Source: JBDLRH01 sp039800165 (GTDB taxonomy: Bacteria; Pseudomonadota; Gammaproteobacteria; Burkholderiales; Burkholderiaceae_C). From it: a DNA stretch of 12,661 nucleotides. Shown piece by piece: positions 1 through 7,309 of this stretch. The DNA lies in the NCBI GenBank assembly GCA_039800165.1, contig JBDLRH010000046.1:1-12661 (forward strand). The letters are read 5' to 3'. Position numbers and translations under genes: made by a program. The notes beneath the pieces were generated by a model, which was not told where the DNA came from, did no database searches, and saw only the letters and a list, made by a program, of their open reading frames with translations. The first letter of the stretch is position 1, and each line of letters begins with the position of its first letter.

Positions 1-50
1 GCGTGCGCGCCTTCCTCGAAGGCCGCGCCGCCAAGGTGCAAAAGAGCTGA
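1..50 (+). CDS. C-terminal end of a probable enoyl-CoA hydratase/isomerase (crotonase) family protein, partial
   Basis: Only the last 15 codons are in the window, read in the frame starting at base 3 and ending with TGA at 48-50. The tail reads VRAFLEGRAAKVQKS. A short 'AF-E-R-A-K' ending like this is common at the C-terminus of crotonase-fold enoyl-CoA hydratases, and a hydratase is exactly the beta-oxidation step missing from the downstream cluster. The stop lies 8 bp before the start of the feruloyl-CoA synthetase gene, so the two are almost certainly co-transcribed. The family call rests on a very short tail plus context; another CoA-pathway protein is possible. The tail does not resemble what I recall of the end of hydroxycinnamoyl-CoA hydratase-lyase, so I do not call it the vanillin-forming enzyme. 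Confidence 0.45.
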   Translation, partial: VRAFLEGRAAKVQKS

Positions 51-58
51 GCCCCACC

Positions 59-1912
59 ATGAGCACACCGAAGTTCCGCCCCATGACCTTTGGCGTCACC
101 CGCGTGGTGATGCGCGACGGCGCGCCCGGCACACGCTACATGCAGGCCGACCAGGCGCTGCGCGAATTTCCGCAGCGGCTGACCGATCGCCTGAAGCATT
201 GGGCCCAGACCGATCCGCAGCGCAGCTTCATGGCGCGGCGCATCAAGCTGGCCGATGGCAAGACCGGCGACTGGCGCCACGTGAGCTTCGGCGAGGCCTG
301 GCAACGCGCGCGCAGCATCGCGCAGGGGCTGATCGACCGCGGCCTGAGCGCAGAGCGGCCGGTGGTCATCCTGAGCGAAAACGATCTGGAGCACGCGCTG
401 CTGGCGCTGGGCTGCATGGTGGCCGGTGTGCCCTACGTGCCGACCTCACCGCCGTATTCGCTGGTCAGCCAGGACTTCGACAAGCTCAAGCATGTGCTGG
501 CCACCACCACGCCCGGCCTCGTGTTCGCGGCCGATGCGCGATACGCACGCGCCATCGCCGCCACCGTCGCGCCCGATGTGGAAGTGGTGCTGACCGATGG
601 CGAGGTGCCAGGCCGCCCGACCACCCGCTTTGCAGACCTTGCGGCCACACCCGCCACCGATGCGGTGGACCGCGCGATGGCGGCGACCGGACCCGACACC
701 ATCGTCAAGTTCCTGTTCACCAGCGGCTCGACCAAGATGCCCAAGGCGGTGATCAACACCCAGCGCATGTGGTGCGCCAACCAGCAGCAGATGGCGCAGT
801 CGATGCCGGTGCTGGCCGAGGCGCCGCCGATCCTGGTGGACTGGCTGCCGTGGAACCACACCTTTGGCGGCAACCACAACTTCGGCATGGTGGTCTACCA
901 CGGCGGCACGATGTACATCGACGACGGCAAGCCCACGCCTGCGCTGATGCACGAGACGCTGCGCAACCTGCGCGAAGTCGCGCCCACGGTGTACTTCAAC
1001 GTGCCCACCGGCTTTGAGGCGATTGCCCATGCCATGAAAACCGACGACCTGCTGCGAAAGACGCTGCTGTCGCGGGTGCGCATGTTCTTCTACGCCGGCG
1101 CAGCGCTGGCGCAGCCGATCTGGGACAGCCTGTACGAATCGCAGGAACGCGAGATCGGCGAGCGCATCGTGATGGGCACCGGCCTGGGCATGACCGAGTC
1201 CGGGCCCTTCGGCATCTTCGTCACCAGCCCGCATGTGCGCGCCGGCGACCTGGGCGTGCCCACGCCAGGGATGGAGCTCAAGCTGGTGGACATCGACGGC
1301 AAGACCGAGGTGCGCTACCGCGGCCCCAACATCACGCCGGGCTACTGGCGCATGCCGGCGGAAACCGCCGAGTCCTTTGACGAGGAAGGTTTCTTCCGCA
1401 CCGGCGACGCGGTGCTGTGGATCGACCCGGCCAATGTGCACCTGGGCCTGAAGTTCGACGGCCGCATCGCCGAAGACTTCAAGCTCGCCACCGGCACCTT
1501 CGTGAGCGTCGGCCCGCTGCGCAGCAAGATCATTGCCGCCGGCGCGCCCTATGTGCAGGACGCGGTGATCACCGGGCTGAACATGAAGGAAGTCGGCGCG
1601 ATGATCTTCCCCACACCCAAGGTGCGCGAACTCAGCGGCCTGGGCGCTGACGCGTCGATGGAGCAGGTGCTGTCGTCCCCCCCGGTGCTTGCGCACTTCC
1701 AGACGGTGCTGGATGCGCTGGCCGCGCAGTCCACCGGCAGCGCCAACCGCGTGGCGCGCCTGTGCCTGCTGGGTAAGGCGCCCACCATCGACCGCGGCGA
1801 GATCACCGACAAGGGCTCGATCAACCAGAAGGCGGTGCTCAAGCACCGCGCGGCGCTGGTGGAGGCGCTGCATGCCGACACCCTGCCCCATACCCTCAAG
1901 CCGCGCGCCTGA
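59..1912 (+). CDS. fcs: feruloyl-CoA synthetase (AMP-forming hydroxycinnamate-CoA ligase)
   Basis: 617-residue member of the acyl-adenylate-forming (ANL) superfamily, expected to convert ferulate or related hydroxycinnamates, ATP and CoA to the aroyl-propenoyl-CoA in the cytoplasm. Visible motifs: A3 phosphate loop TSGSTKMPKAV at residues 221-231; the WNHTFGGNHNFG segment near 265-276; A5 GTGLGMTESGP near 373-383; RTGD at 447-450; A8 hinge region FDGRIAEDFKLATGTFVSVG near 467-486; and the C-terminal ITDKGSINQKAVL segment near 582-594 carrying the candidate catalytic lysine. The phosphate loop and the EDFKL(A/T)TGT hinge differ from generic acyl-CoA synthetases and are typical of the feruloyl-CoA synthase subfamily, as is the length of about 610-630. 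The start follows the upstream stop by 8 bp and has no strong Shine-Dalgarno, which suggests translational coupling. Family confidence is high; the exact substrate (ferulate, p-coumarate, caffeate) is not decided by sequence. Confidence 0.9.
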   Translation: MSTPKFRPMTFGVTRVVMRDGAPGTRYMQADQALREFPQRLTDRLKHWAQTDPQRSFMARRIKLADGKTGDWRHVSFGEAWQRARSIAQGLIDRGLSAERPVVILSENDLEHALLALGCMVAGVPYVPTSPPYSLVSQDFDKLKHVLATTTPGLVFAADARYARAIAATVAPDVEVVLTDGEVPGRPTTRFADLAATPATDAVDRAMAATGPDTIVKFLFTSGSTKMPKAVINTQRMWCANQQQMAQSMPVLAEAPPILVDWLPWNHTFGGNHNFGMVVYHGGTMYIDDGKPTPALMHETLRNLREVAPTVYFNVPTGFEAIAHAMKTDDLLRKTLLSRVRMFFYAGAALAQPIWDSLYESQEREIGERIVMGTGLGMTESGPFGIFVTSPHVRAGDLGVPTPGMELKLVDIDGKTEVRYRGPNITPGYWRMPAETAESFDEEGFFRTGDAVLWIDPANVHLGLKFDGRIAEDFKLATGTFVSVGPLRSKIIAAGAPYVQDAVITGLNMKEVGAMIFPTPKVRELSGLGADASMEQVLSSPPVLAHFQTVLDALAAQSTGSANRVARLCLLGKAPTIDRGEITDKGSINQKAVLKHRAALVEALHADTLPHTLKPRA

Positions 1913-1948
1913 GCGCCCCGGTACGCACCCGTACACAGCAGGCATCCC

Positions 1949-3202
1949 ATGAGCACCAAAGGCTTCTTCCAATCCTTCGACGACGTGTGGATGCACGAGG
2001 GCGTGCGCACGCCCATGGTCGACTACTGCGGCGCACTGGGCCATGTGTCGCCCACCGACCTGGGTATCAAGGTGGCGCGCGAGGCGCTCAAGCGTTCGGG
2101 CGTGGCGGCCAGCAACATCGGTTCGGTCATCACCGGCAACATGGCACCCGGCGACTTCGACCAGTTCTTCCTGCCGCGCCACATCGGCCTGTATGCCGGC
2201 GTACCGCAGGAGGTGCCGGCCATCATGGCGCAGCGTATCTGCGGCACCGGTTTCGAGCTGTTCCGCCAGGCGGCCGAGCAGATCGAGGCCGGCCTGTGCG
2301 ATGCGGCATTGGTGGTGGGTACCGAGAGCATGACGCGCAACCCGATCGCGGCGTTTGACCACCGCACCGGCTTCAAGCTGGGCGCGCCGGTCGGCTTCAA
2401 GGACTACATGTGGGAGGCGCTGAAGGACCCGGCCGCCGGCATCAACATGATCCAGACCGCGGAGAACCTGGCGAAGAAGTACGGCATCACACGCGAGTCG
2501 GTCGACGCCTTTGCATCGGCCTCGTTCGCCAAGGCAGTGGCTGCGCAGGAAAGCGGTTTTCTGGCCGGCGAGATCGTTCCGGTGGTCACCGAAAAGTTTG
2601 AACTGGCCGGCTACAGGCCACGCGGCATCCGCCTGCAGGGCAGGGTGACCGAGGTGGCTGTCGACACCCACCCGCGCATCTCGCCGGTGGAGGTGCTGGC
2701 CAAGCTCAAGGCGGTGTTTGACGATGGCGTGCAAACCGGCGGCAACAGCTCGGCGCTGGTCGATGCCGCAGCCGCGGCGGTGGTCACGTCGGGCGCGCAT
2801 GCCAAGGCTCATGGGCGCACGCTGCATGCACGCGTGGTGGCTGCCGCTGCGGTGGGCGTGCCGCCCGAGATCATGGGCATCGGCCCGGCACCGGCCATCC
2901 GCCTGCTGCTGGAGCGCAGCGGGCTGAAGCTCGAGCAGATCGGCCGATTCGAGATCAACGAGGCACAGGGCGCGCAGACGCTGGCCGTCGCGCGCGAGCT
3001 GGGGCTGGACATCAACAAGCTCAACGTGAATGGCGGTGCCATTGCGCTGGGCCACCCGCTGGCGGCCACTGGTGTGCGACTGACGCTGACGCTGGCGCGC
3101 GAGCTGCGCAAGAGCGGCCTGCGCTACGGCATCAGCAGCGCCTGCGTGGGCGGTGGCCAGGGCATCGCGCTGCTGCTCGAGAACCCCGAGGCCAAGGCCT
3201 GA
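1949..3202 (+). CDS. thiolase family protein (probable beta-ketoacyl-CoA thiolase)
   Basis: 417-residue type II thiolase-fold protein. Its expected role here is thiolytic cleavage of a 3-aryl-3-oxopropanoyl-CoA to aroyl-CoA and acetyl-CoA. Key residues are in place: nucleophilic Cys98 in AQRICGTGFELF, His369 in NGGAIALGHPLAATG, and the second catalytic Cys399 in SACVGGGQG. The usual NEAF loop reads NEAQ at 337-340: the catalytic-site Asn is kept but the Phe is Gln. The N-terminus (FFQSFDDVWMHEGVRTP) is slightly longer than in short biosynthetic thiolases. It starts 36 bp after the synthetase stop, with only a weak AGCAGG upstream. The beta-oxidation enzymes on both sides argue for a degradative role. 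Named acetyl-CoA acetyltransferase by family, but the true substrate is probably a bulkier aryl compound (inference). Confidence 0.88.
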   Translation: MSTKGFFQSFDDVWMHEGVRTPMVDYCGALGHVSPTDLGIKVAREALKRSGVAASNIGSVITGNMAPGDFDQFFLPRHIGLYAGVPQEVPAIMAQRICGTGFELFRQAAEQIEAGLCDAALVVGTESMTRNPIAAFDHRTGFKLGAPVGFKDYMWEALKDPAAGINMIQTAENLAKKYGITRESVDAFASASFAKAVAAQESGFLAGEIVPVVTEKFELAGYRPRGIRLQGRVTEVAVDTHPRISPVEVLAKLKAVFDDGVQTGGNSSALVDAAAAAVVTSGAHAKAHGRTLHARVVAAAAVGVPPEIMGIGPAPAIRLLLERSGLKLEQIGRFEINEAQGAQTLAVARELGLDINKLNVNGGAIALGHPLAATGVRLTLTLARELRKSGLRYGISSACVGGGQGIALLLENPEAKA

Positions 3203-3244
3203 ACGTCCTTGGGCCGCCTCTGACCAATCCATCCAAGATTCAAC

Positions 3245-3250
3245 AGGAGA
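3245..3250 (+). promoter_or_regulatory. ribosome binding site fixing the SDR start
   Basis: AGGAGA lies 7 bp before the ATG at 3258. It decides between this start and an in-frame ATG at 3153 that would lie inside the thiolase gene. The 10-mer AGGAGAAGAG here (3245-3254) recurs exactly before the binding-protein gene at 4515-4524. Confidence 0.85.
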
Positions 3251-3257
3251 AGAGACC

Positions 3258-4022
3258 ATGAAGATCCAGGGAAGCGCAGCCATCGTGACCGGCGGCGGAT
3301 CGGGCCTCGGCGAGGCCACCGCACGCGAGCTGGCGCGCCTGGGTGCCAAGGTGGCGGTGTTCGATGTGAATCTGGCCAATGCGCAGAAGGTTGCCGCCGA
3401 GATCGGCGGCGTGGCCTGCCAGGCTGACGTGACCGACACCGCGAGCCTCGAGAAGGCGTTCGCTGCTGCCGCAGCGGCGCATGGCCCGGCCCGCATCCTG
3501 ATGAACATCGCCGGTATCGGCACCGCCAAGCGCGTGGTGCAGAAGGACGGCAGCGCCGCGCCGCTGGACGACTTTGTGCGCGTGATCCACGTCAACCTGA
3601 TCGGCACCTACAACGCCACCCGACTGTTCGCGGCCGCCTGCGCCAAGCTCGAGCCGCTGGCCGATGGCGAGCGCGGCGTGACGGTGTTCACCGCCTCGGT
3701 GGCCGCGTTTGACGGCCAGGTGGGCCAGCAGGCCTACAGCGCCTCCAAGGGCGGCATCGTCGGCATGACCCTGCCGATGGCGCGCGACCTGGCTCAGCAC
3801 GGCATCCGTGTGAACACCATCGCGCCGGGCCTGTTCTCCACGCCGCTGATGCGTTCGCTGCCCGAGCCGGTGCAGCAGTCGCTGGCGGCGTCTATCCCCT
3901 TCCCGCCGCGCCTGGGCAAGCCCGAAGAGTTTGCGGAACTGGCCTGCCACATCGTGACCAACACGCACCTCAACGGCGAGACCATCCGCCTGGACGGCGC
4001 GCTGCGCATGGCGCCGCGTTGA
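3258..4022 (+). CDS. HSD10-like short-chain dehydrogenase, probable 3-hydroxyacyl-CoA dehydrogenase
   Basis: 254-residue classical SDR. Expected reaction: NAD-dependent oxidation of a 3-hydroxyacyl-CoA to the 3-oxoacyl-CoA, feeding the thiolase. Cofactor motif TGGGSGLG at residues 11-18, acidic Asp36 after strand 2 (NAD rather than NADP preference), NIAG at 83-86, Asn113, Ser147, Tyr160 and Lys164 (YSASK). Long stretches such as TASVAAFDGQVGQQAYSASK, GGIVGMTLP-ARDLA, IRV-TIAPGLF-TPL and LNGE-IRLDGA-RM match, from memory, human HSD10 (3-hydroxyacyl-CoA dehydrogenase type 2) almost word for word, which is a much tighter match than to FabG. The start is set by AGGAGA at 3245-3250. An earlier in-frame ATG at 3153 is rejected because it lies inside the thiolase gene. 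Position between thiolase and thioesterase fits side-chain beta-oxidation. Confidence 0.9.
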   Translation: MKIQGSAAIVTGGGSGLGEATARELARLGAKVAVFDVNLANAQKVAAEIGGVACQADVTDTASLEKAFAAAAAAHGPARILMNIAGIGTAKRVVQKDGSAAPLDDFVRVIHVNLIGTYNATRLFAAACAKLEPLADGERGVTVFTASVAAFDGQVGQQAYSASKGGIVGMTLPMARDLAQHGIRVNTIAPGLFSTPLMRSLPEPVQQSLAASIPFPPRLGKPEEFAELACHIVTNTHLNGETIRLDGALRMAPR

Positions 4023-4044
4023 TGGCGCATCGCAGGGCGACACG

Positions 4045-4464
4045 ATGAGCAAGACCACTGTCTGGGAAGTCGATGTGCTGTTCGGGGACTGCGACCCCGC
4101 AGGCATCGTGTTCTTCCCGAACTTCAGCAAGTGGATGGACGCCGCATCCCTGAGCTTCTTCATGCAGTGCGGCGTGCCGCCCTGGCGTGAGCTGAAGAAG
4201 ACCACCGGCATCATCGGCACACCACTGCTGGAGATCCACACCAAGTTCATCCGCACCGCCACCTACGGCGAGCGGCTGCAAATACACACCCGCGTCGAGG
4301 AATGGCGCGACAAGGTGTTCATCCAGCACCACAAGGTGATGCGTGGCGACACGCTGATCTGCGAAGGCCGCGAGACCCGTGCCTTCGTCGTGCACCCTCC
4401 GGGCGAGCCCGATCGCATCAAGGCCATCCCGGTACCCGGGGACATCAAGGCGCTGTGCACTTGA
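4045..4464 (+). CDS. acyl-CoA thioesterase of the 4-hydroxybenzoyl-CoA thioesterase family
   Basis: 139-residue single hot-dog domain enzyme, expected to hydrolyse an aroyl-CoA (4-hydroxybenzoyl-CoA, vanilloyl-CoA or similar) to the free aromatic acid and CoA. The segment FGDCDPAGIVFFPNFSKWMD at residues 13-32 contains Asp17, the same number and setting as the catalytic Asp17 of the Pseudomonas sp. CBS3 4-hydroxybenzoyl-CoA thioesterase. Further shared segments (recalled, not aligned by computer) are the (I/V)GTP loop near 57-60, CG-PPWR near 42-47, and a C-terminus VPGDIKALCT resembling VPADYIELCS. Length agrees with that enzyme (about 141). It starts 22 bp after the SDR stop with a weak CAGGG Shine-Dalgarno at 4033-4037. 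It would end the CoA pathway and recycle CoA. The family is secure; the exact aroyl group is inferred from neighbours. Confidence 0.88.
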   Translation: MSKTTVWEVDVLFGDCDPAGIVFFPNFSKWMDAASLSFFMQCGVPPWRELKKTTGIIGTPLLEIHTKFIRTATYGERLQIHTRVEEWRDKVFIQHHKVMRGDTLICEGRETRAFVVHPPGEPDRIKAIPVPGDIKALCT

Positions 4465-4514
4465 GTCCCTTTCGCATTGCGTTCCCGTTCCCCCAAACCA
4501 ACCACCACGATCCG

Positions 4515-4520
4515 AGGAGA
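4515..4520 (+). promoter_or_regulatory. ribosome binding site fixing the binding-protein start
   Basis: AGGAGA, followed by AGAG, lies 5 bp before the ATG at 4526. It supports that start over an in-frame ATG at 4379, which lies inside the thioesterase gene and would add residues before the signal peptide. Confidence 0.85.
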
Positions 4521-4525
4521 AGAGC

Positions 4526-5524
4526 ATGAGCAACCGTCGTCAATTCATCCAGGGCGCCAGCGCCGCCACACTGCTGTCGGCCATCGGCCAGCGCGCGTTC
4601 GCACAAGCGGGCCTGCCGCTCGAGCAGGTCAAGATCTTCTACGGCTTCCCCGCCGGCAGTTCGGGCGACATCGTCGCGCGGCGCGTGGGCGAAAAGCTGG
4701 CAGGCAGTGCCTACACCAAGAACGGCGCGGTGGTCGACAACCGCCCGGGCGCCGGTGGCCGCATTGCACTTGATGTGCTCAAGCCCGCGCCGGCCGACGG
4801 CACGCACCTGGCGCTCACGCCGTTCTCGATGCTCGCGCTGTTCCCGCACGTCTACAGCAAGCTCGCCTACGACGCCAGCAAGGACTTCGTCCCGGTGTCG
4901 ATGGCTGCAGTCATGCAGCACGGCCTGGCGGTCGGGCCGATGGTGCCGGCCAGCGTGAAGAACGTGAAGGACTTCCTGGCCTGGGCCAAGGCCAACCCGA
5001 AGGACGCCAACTACGGCTCGCCGGGCGCAGGCTCCACGCCGCACTTCATCGGCGCGCTGATGGGCATCCAGGCGGGCGTGGATCTCAAGCATGTGCCGTA
5101 CCGCGGCTCCATCCCCGGCGTGACGGATGTAGTGGGCGGCCAGATCGCCGCCATGGTCACGCCGCATGGCGACTTCATCGCCAACCACAAGGCCGGCAAG
5201 ATGCGCATCCTCGGCACCTCGGGCTCCAAGCGCTCGCCGTTCGTGCCCGACATTCCTACCTTTGCCGAGCAGGGCTTCCCGGAGCTGGTGGTGGACGAGT
5301 GGTTCTCGTTCTACGCCCCGGCACGCACACCGGCCAACGTGATTGCCGCTGCCAACGCCGCCATCAACGCAGCCGTGAAAGACAAGGCGGTGGTGGACGC
5401 CCTCGCACTGGTCGGCCTGATCGCACAAGGCTCCACGCCCGAGGAACTGGGCCGCAGCCAGAAGGAGCAGTTCGACAAGTGGGGGCCGCTGATCAAGAAG
5501 GTCGGCTTCACTGCCGAGTCGTGA
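4526..5524 (+). CDS. TctC/Bug-family periplasmic solute-binding protein
   Basis: 332-residue extracytoplasmic binding protein of the tripartite tricarboxylate transporter (TctC, 'Bug') family, which is greatly expanded in Burkholderiales and binds carboxylates, including aromatic acids. The N-terminus NRRQFIQGASAATLLSAIG with AFA|Q at residues 24-27 looks like a signal peptide with a twin-arginine-type motif (RRQFI), so cleavage after Ala26 is likely. Family segments: VDNRPGAGGRIA near 70-81, YGSPGAGSTPHF near 163-174, VPYRGSIPGVTDVVGGQI near 190-207, and DIPTFAEQGFPEL near 242-254. Start chosen by the AGGAGA at 4515-4520; longer in-frame readings lack sense. No TctA or TctB membrane gene is in the window, so partners must be elsewhere. 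Context suggests it binds hydroxycinnamates or their esters, which is inference only. Confidence 0.9.
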   Translation: MSNRRQFIQGASAATLLSAIGQRAFAQAGLPLEQVKIFYGFPAGSSGDIVARRVGEKLAGSAYTKNGAVVDNRPGAGGRIALDVLKPAPADGTHLALTPFSMLALFPHVYSKLAYDASKDFVPVSMAAVMQHGLAVGPMVPASVKNVKDFLAWAKANPKDANYGSPGAGSTPHFIGALMGIQAGVDLKHVPYRGSIPGVTDVVGGQIAAMVTPHGDFIANHKAGKMRILGTSGSKRSPFVPDIPTFAEQGFPELVVDEWFSFYAPARTPANVIAAANAAINAAVKDKAVVDALALVGLIAQGSTPEELGRSQKEQFDKWGPLIKKVGFTAES

Positions 5525-5551
5525 TCGGATCGGTTGCCTGCTCATCAACCG

Positions 5552-5557
5552 AGGAGA
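5552..5557 (+). promoter_or_regulatory. ribosome binding site of the first esterase gene
   Basis: AGGAGA 4 bp before the ATG at 5562; it supports the start that gives the lipoprotein signal peptide. Confidence 0.75.
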
Positions 5558-5561
5558 CCCC

Positions 5562-7292
5562 ATGACCCATTCCTCCGTGTACCTGCCGGTACGGGTTGCG
5601 GTTGCCGCATCCGTGCTGGCCGTCCTTGCCGGCTGCAGCAGCCTGCCTTCGGGCCTGACCGCGTCCACCCTGACACCGGCGCGCCCTGAGACGCTCAAGG
5701 CGTGCAGCGCGATCCCTGCGCAATTCCAGTTCGGCCAGACCCGCATTGAATCGGCCAGCGAGGTGGCCGCGGGTGGCTTGCAGCTGTCGGGGCAACCCGT
5801 GCCCGCGCATTGCCACGTGCGTGGCCGCATGCACGAGCGAAAGGGCAGCGATGGCCGTGACTACGCCATCGGATTCGAGATGCGGCTGCCCGTCGCCTGG
5901 AATGGCCGCTTCTACTACCAGGGCAACGGCGGCCTCGATGGCAATGTGCAGCCCGCGCAGGGTGCGCTGGGTGGCGGGCCTCTGACCGGCGCACTGATGC
6001 AGGGCTTTGCGGTCATCAGTTCCGATGCCGGTCACACCGGCGCGCAAACGCCCTACTTCGGGTCGGAGCCACAGGCACGGCTGGACTATGGCTACCAGGC
6101 GGTGGGCAAGCTCACGCCGATGGCCAAGGCGTTGATTGCCGCTGCGTACGGCAAGGGGCCAGACCGCTCCTACATCGGTGGTTGCTCCAACGGCGGGCGG
6201 CACGCGATGGTGGCTGCGGCGCGCTTTGGAGAACAGTACGACGGCTATCTGGTGGGCGCCCCCGGCTATCGCCTGCCGCTGTCGGCTGCCGCGCAGTTGC
6301 GTGGCGCGCAACTCTGGACGCCGCTGGCCACCCCGGGCGCGACCACCCGCCATCCGCTCAATCCGCAGGCGAGCATCCCGGACATCGGCAGTGCGTTCAC
6401 ACCGGCAGAGCGCCAGACGGTGGCCAGCGCCATCCTGTCGCGCTGCGATGCACTCGACGGCCTGCGCGATGGCCTGGTGCAGGACACACAGGCTTGCCAG
6501 GGCGCGTTTGATCTCGAGCGCGATGTCCCCACCTGCACGGCAGGACGCAACGGCCAGTGCCTGACGGCCGAGCAAAAGCGTGTGGCCGGCGAGGCATTCC
6601 GCGGGGTGCGCACCGTCAGTGGCCGTACCGTGTATGCACCGTTCCCCTGGGATCCAGGCCTGGCTGCTGCGAACTGGGCACAGTGGAAGTTCGTCAACTC
6701 GCTCGCACTCGACCCGCTGTCGGTGGGCACCGTGTTCAGTACGCCGCCGGGTCGCGTGGACGTGGCCAGGGACGACATCGACATGTGGCTTGCGCGCTTC
6801 GGCGCCACCGACACCGGGCACCGCGAGTCGGGCTGGTCGCTGATGACGCCCCCGGGCCACGAGCAGCCGGCCAACATGACTGCCCTGCATGCGCGCGGCG
6901 CGAAGATGGTTCTGTACCACGGCGTGAGCGATGCCATTTTCTCTGCCGAAGACACACGGCAATGGACGCAGCGCGTCGATCAGGCGCTGGGCGGCCGCGG
7001 CAAGGATTTCGCGCGTTACTTTCCGGTGCCAGGCATGAACCACTGCAGCGGCGGCCCCGCTACCGATCAGTTCGACCTGCTCAGCGCGCTGGTGCAATGG
7101 GTGGAGCGCGGCAAGGCGCCGCAGGCCGTCACGGCAGCGGCACGCGGCACGGGCAACCCCGGTGGCGTGAATGCCGAACTTCCCGCCAGCTGGTCGGCCC
7201 AGCGCACGCGGCCCCTGTGTGCGTGGCCCACCGTGGCCCGCTACAAGGGCAGCGGCGACCCGGAACGCGCCGAGAGTTTTGTCTGCCAGTGA
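5562..7292 (+). CDS. tannase/feruloyl esterase family lipoprotein
   Basis: 576-residue tannase/feruloyl esterase family alpha/beta-hydrolase, expected to cleave ester bonds of phenolic acids such as feruloyl or galloyl esters. The N-terminus is a lipoprotein signal peptide: hydrophobic stretch to residue 22, lipobox LAGC with Cys25, and Ser at +2, which predicts the outer membrane. The family's CS-D-HC arrangement is complete: Cys208-Ser209 in GGCSNGGRH, Asp457 in HGVSDAIFS, and His494-Cys495 in GMNHCSGG, so nucleophile and histidine are tied by the characteristic disulfide. The acidic segment CDALDGLRDG at 295-304 resembles the calcium site of feruloyl esterases. C-terminal PLCAWP and GSGDP near 551-567 are also shared with the next protein. 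It starts 37 bp after the binding-protein gene. MHETase belongs to the same family, but the neighbours favour hydroxycinnamate esters. The substrate is not proven. Confidence 0.88.
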   Translation: MTHSSVYLPVRVAVAASVLAVLAGCSSLPSGLTASTLTPARPETLKACSAIPAQFQFGQTRIESASEVAAGGLQLSGQPVPAHCHVRGRMHERKGSDGRDYAIGFEMRLPVAWNGRFYYQGNGGLDGNVQPAQGALGGGPLTGALMQGFAVISSDAGHTGAQTPYFGSEPQARLDYGYQAVGKLTPMAKALIAAAYGKGPDRSYIGGCSNGGRHAMVAAARFGEQYDGYLVGAPGYRLPLSAAAQLRGAQLWTPLATPGATTRHPLNPQASIPDIGSAFTPAERQTVASAILSRCDALDGLRDGLVQDTQACQGAFDLERDVPTCTAGRNGQCLTAEQKRVAGEAFRGVRTVSGRTVYAPFPWDPGLAAANWAQWKFVNSLALDPLSVGTVFSTPPGRVDVARDDIDMWLARFGATDTGHRESGWSLMTPPGHEQPANMTALHARGAKMVLYHGVSDAIFSAEDTRQWTQRVDQALGGRGKDFARYFPVPGMNHCSGGPATDQFDLLSALVQWVERGKAPQAVTAAARGTGNPGGVNAELPASWSAQRTRPLCAWPTVARYKGSGDPERAESFVCQ

Positions 7293-7298
7293 AGCACG

Positions 7299-7304
7299 AG
7301 GAGG
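7299..7304 (+). promoter_or_regulatory. ribosome binding site fixing the second esterase start
   Basis: A full AGGAGG lies 5 bp before the ATG at 7310. It excludes a much longer in-frame reading that begins at 6557 inside the first esterase gene. Confidence 0.9.
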
Positions 7305-7309
7305 CCACC

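Noticed and set aside
1..50. Upstream gene as hydroxycinnamoyl-CoA hydratase-lyase (vanillin-forming)
   Set aside because: Only 15 residues are visible and they look more like a generic crotonase tail; too little to support the specific name.
446..3607. Very long open frame on the minus strand (over 1000 codons) across the synthetase, thiolase and SDR genes
   Set aside because: Stop-free antisense frames are usual in GC-rich coding DNA. Its translation is low-complexity, rich in Arg/His/Gln/Ala, shows no domain, and lies opposite three well-recognised genes.
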